From assembly GCA_001750645.1 (NCBI GenBank), contig MEIF01000013.1:1-64000 (forward strand): DNA of 64,000 bases. The letters run 5' to 3'. Of this stretch, positions 1 to 13,900 are shown in pieces. Every line of letters begins with the position of its first letter. The stretch's first letter is position 1. Source of the stretch: Gammaproteobacteria bacterium AqS3 (GTDB lineage Bacteria > Pseudomonadota > Gammaproteobacteria > MEIF01 > AqS3). A program made the position numbers and the translations under genes. The notes under the pieces were generated by a model. The model did no database searches. It was not told the DNA's origin and worked only from the letters and a program-made list of their open reading frames with translations.

Positions 1-675
1 GAGCCAAACGCCGTTGCGGTTCAGCTCGCCGTGCTCAAGATCGTCGCAATGCAGATTCCAGCGATGCAGCTGCCATAGTCCGCTGCGATGGCCATAGTTG
101 CGGCAGACCGTCCGCAGCCCTGGCCTCGGAACTCAACCGAGGCAATACCCTGCCCGACCGCTGCAATGCTGTTGCGGTGATGCTCGCCGCGCTGCAGATA
201 GATAAACCCTCATGGTGCGAGCTAATCTCCAGGCAGATGAAGGGCGCTCACACGCGCATCAAAAATATCGGGTCCGTGGAGTTTCCGGGTCGGTTTCCCG
301 GAGAGAAGGCTGTCTTTTCAAGCAGCCCTGGGCGGCGGGATGCACGGACAGCATTGCAGCTGAAGGCGGGACAAACAGGCACCGGAGATTGGCCAGGGGC
401 GCTGAGCAGCGATGGGATGCCGCACTTGCAGCCGTTCGGGCGGTGTTCTGGCATCACGGTCTGCCCCCCGGGATGCGTTCCACGCTGGAACCGCAACGCA
501 GCATTTCCCCTTCGCCTCGGGCCGTCCTCCAGTCCTCCATCTATATGTGTGCGCGCGCGCTGTTCAACGGTCAGCCGCTGCCGGCGACTGAGACTGGGAC
601 CAGGCAGATCAAGGTGTATTGCACAACATCCGGCATCCGACCGACCGCCCTGCCGGGGACGGGCATTCAGGCGCG
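1..675. other. No supported gene; region downstream of giant autotransporter gene
   Basis: This stretch follows the stop codon of the giant minus-strand gene. Several short frames are open on both strands, including one on the plus strand from position 3 to 746, but none gives a recognisable protein and the longest overlaps the end of the giant gene. On the minus strand, roughly 210 to 15, a short frame with plausible composition ends in a TGA, but it has no convincing start and I do not recognise it. It could be the decayed or truncated end of a neighbouring gene. I see no strong terminator hairpin after the giant gene. Confidence 0.4.
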
Positions 676-1990
676 CTAATCGCCGAGGTTTTTCTTCAGC
701 TCGAGGCCGATGCGCGAGGTGCCTCCCGGACCCTGACCCGTGCTGATTTCATTGAACAGCTTGGCTTCCAGATCCTCTCCGTCGGTAAAGCGCAGGCCGG
801 TGGTGTAGCGCGTCGAGGCGTAATCCCCCTGGGAGATCCGGTATTCGGTATACGGCGTCAGGAGGCCGCCGAACATGTCCATGCCGAAGCCGAAATTGGC
901 GGTGAGCGCACCCCGCTGCGCCTGATTGCGGTTCATCAGCCCTGTCCGATCAGGCCTGAAGGCTTCTTCCCGCTCCAGAGCGCCGTCCTGCAGGGCGCCC
1001 CACTCGGGACGAATGCCCAGCGACAGGCCGCGTCCCAGCGGATCCCTCGCCCTGAGCTGCATTTCCAGGCTGGCCCCGAATTCCTGCATGTCGTCTGCCG
1101 TGTGCGAGCCCAGCCAGCGCATGCTCAAATCGACATTGAACCGATCACCGGCGGCGAGTTTGGCCCCGGCAGTCAGCTCGATGCCGGTGCCGGTGATGCC
1201 GTCGCCGCTGTCCTGGCGCACCATCATTCCCAGACGCGGGTTGAAGTTCCAGAAGTCGCCGAAACCGCTTCTGTGGGACAGTTCAATCCCGCCCCGTATC
1301 AGTGTGCTGTCGACGCTCAGCCCGCTGATCGAGGCCGCCTCGGCGCTGCGCTCAACGGACAGCCTGCTGGACAGCACATTGGCGACCGTCATGACCGAGG
1401 TGTTGACGAAGTTGCCGACCGGCCAGTTCAGTGCGACCGACATCATGTCCATGCTCATGTCGGCCTTGCCGCTGTTGCCGCTGGTCTCGTCAATTTCGAC
1501 ATCGCCGTTGCCCCGCCCAAACATCATCTGTATGGAGCCGCCGGAATCCAGGCCAATCTCAAGGTATGGGAGCACGGTGTTCATGCGGGCGGTCAGGCTC
1601 GCCTCGTTGTTGAACAGCAGGTAGTCGGCCCCGCTGTTGCCCCGGGAGAAGGCGAGGCCGAGCAGCGTTCCCTCGCCCAGTTCACGGTCAAAGCCCAGCC
1701 ATAGGGCGATCTGATCGCCGTCGTACTCGGCGCCTATGGGATTGTCCTGATTGACCGGGTTGTCAATCTCACTGGTAAGGCCGGAGAAGTCGCGCATGTC
1801 ATAACGGCCCCAGAGCGTCCACGGCTGCCCCCCAGCCCCCGCTCCGACGGCGCTCATGGCATAGGTGAAGCTGCTGACAAACGGAAGCTCGCTGCCGATG
1901 AGGTCGGGCTGGGCAAGCGCCGGAGCCCCGTCTTTGAGCGCGATGCCTCCGAGCCAATCGACGCTCTGCCGGTCGACGCCAAACAGGGAG
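676..1990 (-). other. Autotransporter-like outer-membrane beta-barrel domain of giant protein 1
   Basis: The last roughly 400-440 residues switch from repeats to alternating amphipathic strands with many Gly and aromatic residues. Shared landmarks with the barrel of the second giant protein include DWLGGxALKxGxPA, LPFxxSFxYAM, GDGITGTGxELT and LEREEAF. This supports a translocator barrel inserted in the outer membrane. The final residues are KKNLGD, so the protein lacks the aromatic last residue typical of barrel proteins, whereas its paralog ends in Tyr. Confidence 0.75.
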
Positions 1991-4900
1991 CCGTCAAAGC
2001 GCGAGGCGCCTGGATTGTTCCCGGCGCTTGCCATCGCGGCCGCCGCAAAGCCCGAGGCAATGTCCTGAACGGCTTTGCGGCTGAGCTCGACATCGTGGCC
2101 CGCGATGTTCGCCGTGCGCAGACCCGTTCCGGTTTGCAGCCGGTTGTTGATGACGTCGACGGTGCCGATCAGGGTTGTGCGGGCGATCTCCGCCAAAACC
2201 TGCTTCGCCACCATGCGTTCAATGTTGGGGTCGGCCCCCTTGTCCTCGTCCAGAACGGTGACTGCAACGCTGGCGGTCAGGCCGGCATATTCGCCGCCGA
2301 GACCAGAGAGGGTGACGGTTGCCGATTCGTTGTCCCGGTCTGCGTCCTGCGTGCCCGTGACAATCACCAGCTGATCCACATTCCAGTTTTCTGCGGTAAA
2401 GATCAGCCTCGCCGGCGAGGTCGATGCCGCTTCCTGATCGTCGCTTGAAATCCTCAGCGTCACCTGTCTGCTGGGCTCGCTCATCAGGCTCACCCTGAAG
2501 GGAACGCTCTGACCCTCGGTCACGCTCAGGTCGGTCTGGGAGAGTCTGATTCCGGCTTCATCGTCGTCCAGAACAGAGACCAGAACCTCGGATCTCAGGG
2601 CTTCATAGCTCCCGCCGGCGGCGACCAGGGTCAGGGTCAGCGCCTCCTCATCGGAGATGTCGGGATCTTGGGCGCCCTCCAGTCCAATCTGCTGATCGGT
2701 GCTCCAGTTGGTGGGGGTGAAGGTCAGGGTCAGTCCCTCCCCTGGCGAGGCTGTGGCGCTCCCCTGGCTGATGATGACGGCCTCGTCGCTCATGCTGACG
2801 GACAGGGTCACATTTTCACTGGGCGGTGCTGCCAGCCGGACATCCAGATTTTCCGTTTCGCCCTCATTGACACTCACTTCGATCGCCGACAAGATCAGCC
2901 CCGGCGGGCGGTCATTGTCCGGTATGTCCACGGCCACGGTTGAGCTCACGCCGTCATATCCCGCACCCGCAGCCTTCAGGCTGATGAAGGCGAAGTTATC
3001 GTCTGGATCGCCATCCTCTCGGGCAGAGACCATGACGCTCTGTGCCTGATTCCAGGTGGTGTTGTCAAACGTCAGACTCTGCTTGGACAGCGTCGCAGAG
3101 GCGCCCCTGCTCATCAGCCGAACGGTCACAGTGCCGTTTGGAGGCGCTGTCAGTTTCACATCGAAGGTGGCGGAGGAGCCCTCGGTCACGGTCAGTGCGT
3201 CGATGGCCTCGTTGTTGACGGCAACATTCAGCTGGGCGGAGTTGAGATCCTCAATCAGAACCCTGATGCTGCCGGTTTTTCCAGCGTAGTCGCCCCCCGA
3301 AGCGGACAGGCTGATATTGGCCGTCTCATCCTCGGAATCCGCATCGCTTGAAGTGAATACGGCGACAGACTGCGCATCGGCCCAGTTGTCCTGCGTAAAG
3401 GTCAGGTCAACCGTCTGCAGCCTGTCCTGTGATGCCGGATCGAGGGCGAGACTCGCGAGGGTCGCCTGGTCGGTGCTGACCGAGACGGTCACATCGGCGC
3501 TCGGCTGCTGCGTCAAGGCGACCGTGAACGAGGACGCGCTCCCCTCTGCAACAGACAGAACCGGCGTCGACAGCTTCAGGTGGCTCGATTCGTCATCGTT
3601 GACATCCACACTGACCCGGTTTGTGCGCCCGGAATACTCGCCCCCGGATGCACTGAAGCGAATCTCGGTTTGAGCGTCTGTCGAATCGTCGTCCTGCTGT
3701 GCTGTCACGGTCAAAGGCTTGGCTTCGGTCCAATCATCCGGAGTGAAAATCAGCACCGTCGGGGAAACAGTCGCAATATCGAGATTGGCGGCGGTGACTG
3801 AAACCGTCACTCTCGAACTCGGCCGGCTCAGCGGCCGGGCCGTGAGGCTCGCCGCCTCGCCCTCAACCAGGGTCAAGTCCTGCAGCGACAGGCTCAGGCC
3901 GACCGTTTCGTCATCGTCAACAGTGACGTTGATGCTGCGATTGATCCCGGTATAGCCGCCGCCGGACGGAGCCAGGCTGAATATCACCCCGTCGTCTTTG
4001 GCGTCTTCATCCTCGCTTCCGGAGATGCTGAGCGACTGATCAACATTCCAGTTGTTCGGGGTAAAGACCAGGCTTAACGGGGTCGCCAGAGCGGCGGCGC
4101 TGTTGTTGGCGACGGAAACCGTCACATTGCCGGTGGGCTGGGAATTCAGCCGGACAGTCAGATTTTGGCTCTCGCCCTCGCCCACACTCAGCGTGTCGGC
4201 GGACAAAATCAGACGCGCATTGTTGGTGTCGGCAATGGAGACCGCAATGCTGCTGCTGATGCCGGTATAGCTGCCCCCATTGGCCGAGAAATTGAGCGTG
4301 ACGCGCTCATCGTCGGCATCGGCATCCTCCAGCGAGGTGACCGCAACGGTCTGAGGCGTATTCCAGTCGGCTGTCCCGAAAGTCAGCTGCCCGGGCAAGA
4401 CCGTTGCGGCCTGCTCATCGTCACTGGCTATCGTCAGGGTGACATTGCCTGTGGGCGGGCCGGGCAATCTCACCTGGAAGTTTTCAGAGCTGCCCTCATC
4501 GAGCGACAGCGACTGAACCGAAAACACCAGCTCAGAGACCTCGTCGTCCCGGATCAAGACGGGCAGCTGAATCATGACCCCGTCATAGCCCGACCCCGAT
4601 GTGGTCAGCGTCAGCGCTTCTCTTTCATCGAGGGCATTGACATCCTCCTCGGCCGTCAGGGTGATGTTCTGGGGGACGTTCCAGTCGAGTTCATCGAAGT
4701 CCAGCCGGGTGATCGAGAGCGTTGACACGACTGAATTGCTGTTTGCAATGTCAACCGTTACAGGGCCCTCGGGCTGCTGGGCCAGCCTGACTGAGAACGT
4801 ATTGTTGGCCCCCTCCGTCAGCACAATCTCCGATTCTGACAGGTCGAGGTTGGGACGGTTAAAGTCGGTGATCGTCGCCGTCAGGCTGGACGTTATCCCG

Positions 4901-7900
4901 CTGTAGCCCCCGCCCTGTGCCGCAAGCCTGATCGTGACCGTCTCATCATCCAGGTCGGCATCCTGCAGCGAGATCAGTGCGACCGCCCTGCCGAGATTCC
5001 AGTTTGTCGAGTTAAAGGTCAGGGCTTCGGGCTGCGCCGTTGCGGTTGTCTCATCGCTGCTGCGGACCGAGACCGTCACCGCCCCGCCGACTGGCGGGCT
5101 GGAAAGCCGCACGGTAAAGTCCGTCTCCCTGCCCTCTTTGATCAGCAGCGTGGATTCGGACAGCAGCAGCGCCGGAGTGTCTTTGTCCTCGACTTTTACG
5201 GTGACGATTTTTGAGACCCTGTCATAGTCGTCCCCGTCAGCCAAAACCGTGATCGACACATGCTCGTCGTGGGCATTGGCATCGCTGAGCGGTGTCAGCT
5301 CAATCAGCTGGGGCGTGTCCCAGTTTTGCCGGGTGAAGGTCAGGAGCTCGCCCTCTGTCACCTCGAGCGAGCTGGGTGCGCTGCTCCCGGATGAAATCAG
5401 CACATCTGAGCGGGGCTGGACACCCAGCCGCACCCTGAGATATCCGGCATTTCCGCCCTCAACAAAGGACAGCGAGGCCGGGGAGACGACGAGGTGCGGG
5501 GCATCCCTATCGGACACCTCGACGGCGAGCTCTGCCGAAACACCGCTGTAGCCCGAGCCGACCGCCGATACATTCAGGGTGGTGTTCTCGTTGAGCGTGT
5601 CATCGTCAACCGCGCCCGTAACGGTCACCGTGCGCGCGGTGTCCCAGTTGTCGCTGTCGAAGACCAGCGTGTTCGGTGCCGGGACCGCAGCGGCCGCATC
5701 GTCGCTGCGGATTTGCACCGTCACCGGACCGACCGGCTGGTGCGACAGTTTGATCGTAAAGGCGCCCGAGCCGCCCTCCGTCAGTGACAGTCCCACAGCC
5801 GACACGTCCAGCGCCAGCTCTTCAGAGTCATCAATCTCCAGGCCGACAGCAGCCGTCGCACCCTCATACTCGACTCCGCTGGCGACCAGATTAATCTGAA
5901 CCTGATCATCCTCGGCATCGCCATCGGGGTGACTGGTCACTGACACGGTCTGGGGCGTGTTCCAGTTGACGGCGGTAAAGCCAAGGGTTTTCGGCTCCAC
6001 GGGCACCGAGACCGAATTGCTCGTCAGGGCGACCGACACATCACCCGTGGGCAGGTTGGCCAGGCGCACCGTGAACGACGCAGAGGTGTCATCTCGCATT
6101 TCCAGGCTCAGCGCCGACACCCTCAGTTCAGCCAATTCGTCATCGTTGACGATTACGGTGACGGAGTCGCTGACATCGGCGTAGTCCGCCCCGGAGCCGG
6201 TCAGGGTCAGGGTCGTCCTCGCCTCTGCCGCATCTGCATCCTCCACCCCGACAATGGTGACCTCCTGCTCCTCATTCCAATTTTCAGAGGTGAAGTCCAG
6301 ATCGACGGGATCGAAAGTCACGGACGAGTTGGAACTCGTCAGTGTGACCGTCACATCGCCGGTCGGCTTCGTGTCGAGCCTCACCGCAAACGTTCCCTCC
6401 TCTCCCTCGACCACGGTGATGATCGAAGCCGAGAGGTCCAGCCCGACCTCATTGCTGTCGTCTATGTTGACCCGCAGCGTGGCGGTCACACCCGAATATT
6501 CGGCGCCGGACGCACTGAAATCAAGGGTTTCATTCTCGTCCGTGGCATCCTCATCGGACTGAGCCGTGATGCTGACCGACTTCGGAGTATCCCAATCCTC
6601 CGTGGAGAAGCTCAGGGAGGTCTGGCTGCCGTCGGCATCGGGGTTCGCGTCCACCACGAGGTCCGAGTTCTCCCCGACCGCAATGGCGACATCCACCGAG
6701 TCAGTGGGCCGGGTATTGAGCCGCACCGTAAACGCACCGCTCACCCCCTCGACCAGATCAACCGGACTGGGTGCAAGCGTCAATTCAACGGAGTCCTTTT
6801 CTCTCACCGTGACCGCCAGATCAGCGAAGACTTTGGGATCCTCATCCTCGTAGTCGGCCCCGGAAGCTGTGAACCTGATCGTGCCGGTGTCATTCACACC
6901 GTCAACATCGGGGAGGACGATGAGCGTCACCGTTTGCGGTGTGTCCCAGTTGTCCGAGGTAAAGGTCAGTTCGCCCTGATTGCCGTCGGTGGCGGCATCG
7001 GTGTCGGCCTGGATATCGGTGTTCTCCGACTGCGTCAGCGTCACCCTGACATCGCCCGTGGGCTGGGTGTCCAGAGCCACCGCAAAGGTGGTATTGACCT
7101 GATTGCCGTCAGCCGTATCCGGCTCGTTCACCGTCAGCGATGCGGGTGAAAGCGTCAAGCCTCGCTCATTGCCATCGGTGACCGTGATCGCAATGCTGGC
7201 GGTGGCTGCTTCATACCCCCCGTCGGAGGCGCTCAGATTGAATGTCGTCGTATCGTTCACCGCATCCGCATCAGCAATTGCCGAGACCGTCACTTCCTGC
7301 GTCTCATTCCAATCGTCGACAGTGAAGTCCAGCGTGTTCTGATTGCCGGCGGCAACGTCGTCCGTGTCGAGCGTGATGTCCGAGTTGACAGTCTGGGGAT
7401 CCTGCACCAGCGTGACCGTCACATCCCCGGTTGGCCTGGAATCCAGCTTAACCGTGAAGGTGCTGCTGCGGCCCTCGGTAAATTCCAGAGTGTCCCCGGA
7501 CAGCATCAGGTCAATGCTTTCATCATCGTCGACCTCGATTGTCAGCTGTCCCGTGATGCCGGCGTAATCCCCGCCTGCGGCGCTGAGCTGAATGTCCTCG
7601 GTGTCGTGCACGGCATCGGCATCCTGCGCCGCATCAACGCGCACCGACTGCGGGGTCTCCCAGTTTTGCTGGGTGAATTCCAGCACCAGTTGCCCGCCGT
7701 CCGCATCGGTGTCCGTGTCCAGCGTGATGTCTGTGTTGTCGGGCTGCACCAGGGAGACCGTCACGGACGAGCTGGGCTGGTTGTTCAGGCGAACGGTGAA
7801 CGAATTGTTGCCGCCCTCATCCACAACCAGCTTGTCTGCCGGCGACAGGATCAGCTGCGGGTCGTCGTCGTCATCCACAGTCACCCTGACACTGCTGGTC

Positions 7901-10900
7901 TGATTGTCGTACTCGGTCGTTCCCGAGGCAGTCATGGTGATGGTTGTGAGGTCATTTATGCCGTCGTCGTCATGTCTGGCAGAGACCGTCACCTGCTGCG
8001 GCGTATTCCAGTTGCCGGCATTGAATGTCAGTGCGTTCTGATTTCCGGGCACCGAGGGATTGGTGTCCAGCGTGATCTCCTCGTTGTTCGGCTGCTGCAA
8101 TCTGATCGAGACATCAGATGACGGGGCGTTGTCGATGCGAACCGTAAACACCCCGCTGGCACCCTCTGTGATCGTCAGCCTTGCCGGATCGACCCTGATG
8201 CCCGGCGGCTCGTTGTCGGTGACCTCAATCGTCAATCGTCCGGATGCCGCACCGTAGTCGGCTCCGGTGGCGGAGAGGCGGATCACCGCCTCATCGACCG
8301 CCCCGTCGGCGTCATCCACCGAGAAGGCGGTCACTGTCTGGGGCGTGTCCCAATTCGAGGCGGTGAATGTCAGCGTGTTCTGAAGGTTTGCGGTTCGGGC
8401 ATCCGTATCAACGGTCACGTCCGGATTGTCCGGCTGGGCCAGTGTCACGAGCACGCTGCCCCCGACCGGCTGCGATGACAGGCTGACACTGAATTGGATG
8501 CTCTGGTCCTCCGCCATCGTCAGCCTTGTCCCGGGCAGATCAAACCCGACGCGCTCATCCTCATTCACAGAAATGGACGTGCTGAAGGTCTGTCCCGCGT
8601 AATTCCCTCCGCTGGCCTGAATGCTGATGTTCGCCGTGTCAATGGCCGCATCGGCATCGTGCTTGGCGGAGACGTTCACGGTCTGGGCCTGATCCCATCT
8701 GAGGCGCGAGAACGTCAGCAGGGTCTGATTGCCCGATGAGGCCGCATTGGTATCCAGCGTGATATCCGAATTCTCCGGCTGCATCAGCGTCAGCGTTACA
8801 TTGGCGCTGGGCTGACTCCTGAGGGCAATGGAGAAGCTGGAACTGGCGCCCTCATCCAGGTCCAGCGATGACAGCCCGAATTTCAGGCCGACGGCGTCAT
8901 TGTCATTGAGCGAGACGGTGAGCTCGGCAGTCTCGCCGCTGTAATCGCCGCCAATGGCCACCAGGGAGATTTTCTCCTCATCGTCAACGGCGTTGGCGTC
9001 TTCAGCGGCTGTCAACCTGATGGTCTGTTCGGTCTGCCAATTGCCGGTGGTGAAATTCAGGGTGTTTTGGTTGCCCGCCAGCGTGGGATTGGTGTCCAGC
9101 TCGACATCTGAATTGCTCGACTGATTCAGCTCCACGCCGACACTGGCGCTCGGCTGCGTTCTCAGCCGCACCGTGATGGTGTCGGTCGCCCCCTCATCCA
9201 GGCTCAGGCTGGTTGCAGAGAGCACCAGAGCCGTCTGGTTGCTGTCGAGAACTTCCACTGCCAAGCTGCCGGTCTCGCCCTGGTAATCCGCACCGGTGGC
9301 GGACAGGGCAATCGTCACTGTGTCATCGAGGGCATCGGCGTCCTCGCCGGCGCTCAGCGTGACGGTCTGCCCGGCATTCCAATTGCCCGGCGTGAAAGTC
9401 AATTGATTTTGTGCACTGCCGCCGCCTGTGGCGATCTGCAGCCTGGTCCCGCCGAGGGCGCTCTGCGACAGCGAGACCTGCACATCGCCGCTCGGCTCGC
9501 TGTTCAGCCTGACGGTAAAGCTGACATCCGACCCCTCGGGAAGCTGCAGGCTGCTCTCCGAGAACAGGAACCCCGGCGTTTCAGTATCGGTGACCCGCAC
9601 CGACACGCTGGCGGCCTGCCCGGCATAGTTGCCCCCCTCGGCGCTGATCTGAACCCTCACGGCGGGGTCATCGATCGCATCGCTGTCAGGCTCTGCCGAG
9701 ACGGTCACTGTCTGATCGGTGGCCCACTCGTCGGGCTCAAAGATCAGCACCTCCTGGATGCCCGAAGCCTGAGCGTCGGTGTCCACAACCACATCCGATT
9801 CCCGGTAGCCGCTGAATGTCAGCCTGACGGTTTCGGACGGCTTGGAATTGAGGCGGATGTCGAAGGTCTCACTGGAGCCCTCGTCGACATCCACGGACCT
9901 GTCAGAAAGCACCAGACTCCTGGCGTCATCGTCCCTCACATTCACAGTCAGGGTCGTCTTTTCCAGGTTGGAGTAGCGGCCGCCTGCGGCAGTGATTTCA
10001 ATTGATCCGGTTTCTTCATTTTCTGCGTCATCGTCTCCGACCGCAGAAATGTAGGCTGTCTGAGCCACGCGCCAGTTGGCTGAATTGAAGCTGAGGGTCT
10101 GCTGGCCGCCGGTCACATTGAGGTCGGTGTCGACGCGAAGATCGGAGTCATTCGGCTGTTTGACTGTCACCGTCACAGGCAGATCCGGCTCGGTTGCCAG
10201 TCTGATTGTGATGCTGCCCCTCTGCCCCTCGCGTATGTTCAAAGTTGACTGGGACAGCACCAGGGCATCCTGGTCTTCGTCCACCACCGTGACCGGCAAT
10301 TCGGCGCTCTCGGAGAGATATTCAGCGGCGCCGGAGGAGGCGCTGATTGAAATGGCCCAGGATTCATCGGCCCCGTCTTCGTCCGCCGGTGCACTCACAG
10401 TCACCGTCTTTGCCACCCCTGAATTTGCGGGCGTGAAGGTCAGCGTGCCCTGATTGCCGCCGACGTCCGCATCGGCGTCAATCGTGAGGTTGCTGGTGGC
10501 CGGCGATTGGCTCAGCGTGAATGTCACACTATCTGTCGGCGGGGCGCTCAGCGACACTGCAAAGGTGGTTGCACCGCCCTCATCGACCGTCAGGGTGGTT
10601 TTTGAAAGGCTCAGGCCAATCGTTTCATCGTCATCGATGATCACTGCAATGGTGCTGGTCTCGCCCTCATAGCCGCCGCCCGCCGCAGTCAGTGAAAGCT
10701 CTTCGATCTCGTCGGCGCCGTCCTCATCCTGGCCGGCCGACACCGTCACCGTCTGCGGGCGGTTCCAGTTGTCATTTGTGAAGGTTATTGGGACACCCTG
10801 CAGGGAGAGGTCGGGATTGCTCGGATTGTTGGCGGCCATCGACACCTCAATATCGTTTCCGGCGCCGGGATCGCTGCCCAGCTGGATCGTGAAGGTCGCA

Positions 10901-13900
10901 TTGCTCCCCTCATTCACCGTCAATTCCGTGACCGAGAGCATCAGGCCCAGAGTGTCGGCGTCGGTTACCGATACATTCACAGTCGCCCGGGCGGCGTCAT
11001 AGCCGCCCCCGCTGGCGGTAAACCTAATCGCAGCGCCGTCACTGGTTGCGTCATCGTCCTGAATTGCGGAAACCGTGACGCTCTGGTCTTGATCCCAATT
11101 GCTGCTGGTGAAGGTCAGGGTGTTCTGATTGCCCGAGGCATTGCCATCGGTGTCCGCTGTGACATCTGTGTTGGCGGGCTGGGCCAGCGTCACAGTCACA
11201 TCGCCGCTGGGCTGAGCGGCCAGCTTGACCATGAGGTCTGCACTTCCGCCCTCCTGCACGGTCAGCGAGGTTCCGGACAGCGTCAGGTCGGCCGTGTCCG
11301 CATCCCCGATCGAGAGGCTCAGGCTGGCCGTCCTGCCCTGGTAATCGCCGCCGGCTGCGGACAGGTCAATCGTGGCATTCTCATCTGCGGCATCGCTGTC
11401 CGAGGCGACTGAGAGCGTGACGGTCTGTGCGACCTGCCAGTTGCTGTCGTCAAATTCCAATTCGCTGCTGCTGCCGCCCGGATTGTCCGCATCGGCCACC
11501 AGGCTGACGTCGGCATTGTCGGTCTGCCAGGTCACGGTGACGTCGTCGCTGGGTTCGGAGGCCAGCCTGACCGTAAAGGTTTGGCTCGTATCCTCGTTGA
11601 TCTGAATCGAATCTGTCGACAGCCGCAGTTCGACCGCATCGGCTTCCGTCACATTGACGCTCAGCGCCGTTCTCAGCCCCTGGTAATTGCCCCCTGAGGC
11701 ATTGAGGTCGATCGTGCCCGTGTCGGATTGGGCGTCATCGTCCTGGGCCGCAGAAACCGTCACGGTTTGAGCCGTGTCCCAGGTGGCCGCGGCAAACATC
11801 AGGGTCGCCTGATTCCCGGTCGCAACCGCATCGGTGTCGAAAGTGATGTCTGAGCTGCTGTCGTCAGACAGGCTCAAAGTCACCGTGACATCTTCGGTGG
11901 GCTCGGAGCTCAATTTGACTTCAAAGGTGGCGCTGGCGCTCTCCCGAACCCGCAGCACGCCGCTCTCCGACAGCGCCAGCCCCCGGGCGTCGTCGTCCTG
12001 GACTGTCAGCTCCAGGCTGCTGGAAATGCCGCCGTAATTGCCGCCCGATGCCCGCAGCGAGATCGTCAAAGCGCTGCCTTCGGCATTGCCGTCCTCAGCT
12101 GCGGCCAGGATCACGAATTGGTTGCGATCCCAGTTCGTCGAGGTAAAGGTCAGCTGATTCTGATTGCCGTTCATGCCCCTGTCGGTGTCCACCGACACCC
12201 CCGAACCGGCTGCCGGCTGATCAATGGTCACCGTGATATTGGCGCCGGGCTGTTTGGACAGGCGGACGCCAAAGCCGACCGTCTGCCCCTCCCTCACTGT
12301 CAGCCGGCTTTCGGTCAGCTGGATGCCGACATCGTCGTCGTCGTCAACCGACACGGACACGCTGGCCGTCACAGCGGCATAGTCCCCGCCGGCGGCGCTC
12401 AGCTCAATCGTCGCCGAGTCATCGAGACGGTCGGCGTCCTCGGCTGGGGAGACATTCACAGTCCGCGGAATATCCCAGTTTGCCGGGGTGAAACTCAGGG
12501 TGTTCTGATCGCCCGTCGCCCTGCCATCGGTGTCGACCCTGACATCGGCATTCGCCGGCTGCCTCAAGGTCACCGTGACATCGGCGCTCGGCCGGCTGTT
12601 CAGCGCCACGGTAAACGAATCCGCGCGGCCTTCGAACAGCTCCAGGGAGGCATCCGACAGGGCAAACCCGACGCTGTCGTTTTCAGCCACCGTCACCCTC
12701 AGGCTTGTTCTCCGCCCCGCGTAATTCCCGCCGTCCGCCACCAGGGACACCGCTGCCACATCGACAATGGCGTCCTCGTCCTCCCGGACAGAGACGGCAA
12801 TCGTCTGCTCCTGATTCCAGTTGGAGGCATTGAAGCTCAGCGTGGTCTGATTCCCCGGGATTGAGTCGTCCGCATCGAGCCCAATATCCGGATTCGGCGA
12901 GGACAGCTCGACAGTCACCCCGGCCGTCGGCAGCACGGTCAGTCTGATGGTGAATGAGCCGCTGCCGCCCTCGGTCACGACCATTGCCGTCTTGGACAGA
13001 TCCAGGCTGACATCGTCGTCATCATGGACGTCCACCAAAACGGAACCCGCCAGCCCCGCATAACCGCCGCCGCTCGCCGTCAAAACCAGCGTCGTCTGGG
13101 CGTCGATGTTGTCGGCATCCTCAACCCCGGCCACGGTCACGGTCTGGGCGTTCTGCCAGTTTTCGGCGGTAAAGGTCAGGCTCGCCGGGGTCGCCGCTGC
13201 AACCGAGCCCGAACTGCTGGAGACCGCAACCCTGACATTCCCGGTCGGCCGGGTGCCCAGGCTCACATCAAGGGCGCTGGTGCTGCCCTCGCTCACGGTC
13301 AATGCGGCGGAGGACAGCGTGAATGTCGGATCGTCGTCATCCTCGACATCCACCGTCAGAGTGCGGGAGACCCCCTCGTAATCGCCCCCTGCGGCGCGCA
13401 TTGCAATCGTCACCTCTTCATCGCCGACGTCCTCATCCGGGAATGCCACGACGTTCACGGTCTGTGCGATGCGGAATTCCGCAGGAGAAAACGTCAGGCT
13501 CGAGGGGGCAATCTGCACTGCACCGGTCTTGTCGCTGGCGAGCTCTATGGTGACGTTGGTGGTCGGGCGGCTGCCCAGCGCCACCGTGAAAGAGCCGGCG
13601 TTTCTCGTCGACGCCTCTGTCAGGGAAAGCAAATCGGTCGACAATTCCAGACCGACGTTTTTATCGTCGGTGACCGTCACCATGACACTCGCACTCTGAC
13701 CCGAATAACCGCCTCCCGAGCCGCTCAGGGCGACTGTGACCTGCTCATCGGCGAGATCAGAATCACCCACCGCCGACACCGTCACCGTCTGCATCTCACT
13801 CCAGTTGGCCGCAGTGAATGTCAGCTCGGCCGGCGCTGCGGTCACGGCATTTCGATCCGGGCTGATCACCGAAACCGTGACATCGGACGCCGGCTGCGTC

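Noticed and set aside
177-746. Plus-strand frame in the left flank
   Set aside because: Overlaps the end of giant gene 1, no recognisable product and no ribosome binding site.
619-1704. Plus-strand frame of 361 codons opposite the barrel of giant gene 1
   Set aside because: It is antisense to a well-supported domain, and its composition is what GC-rich complementary frames produce; no recognisable motif.
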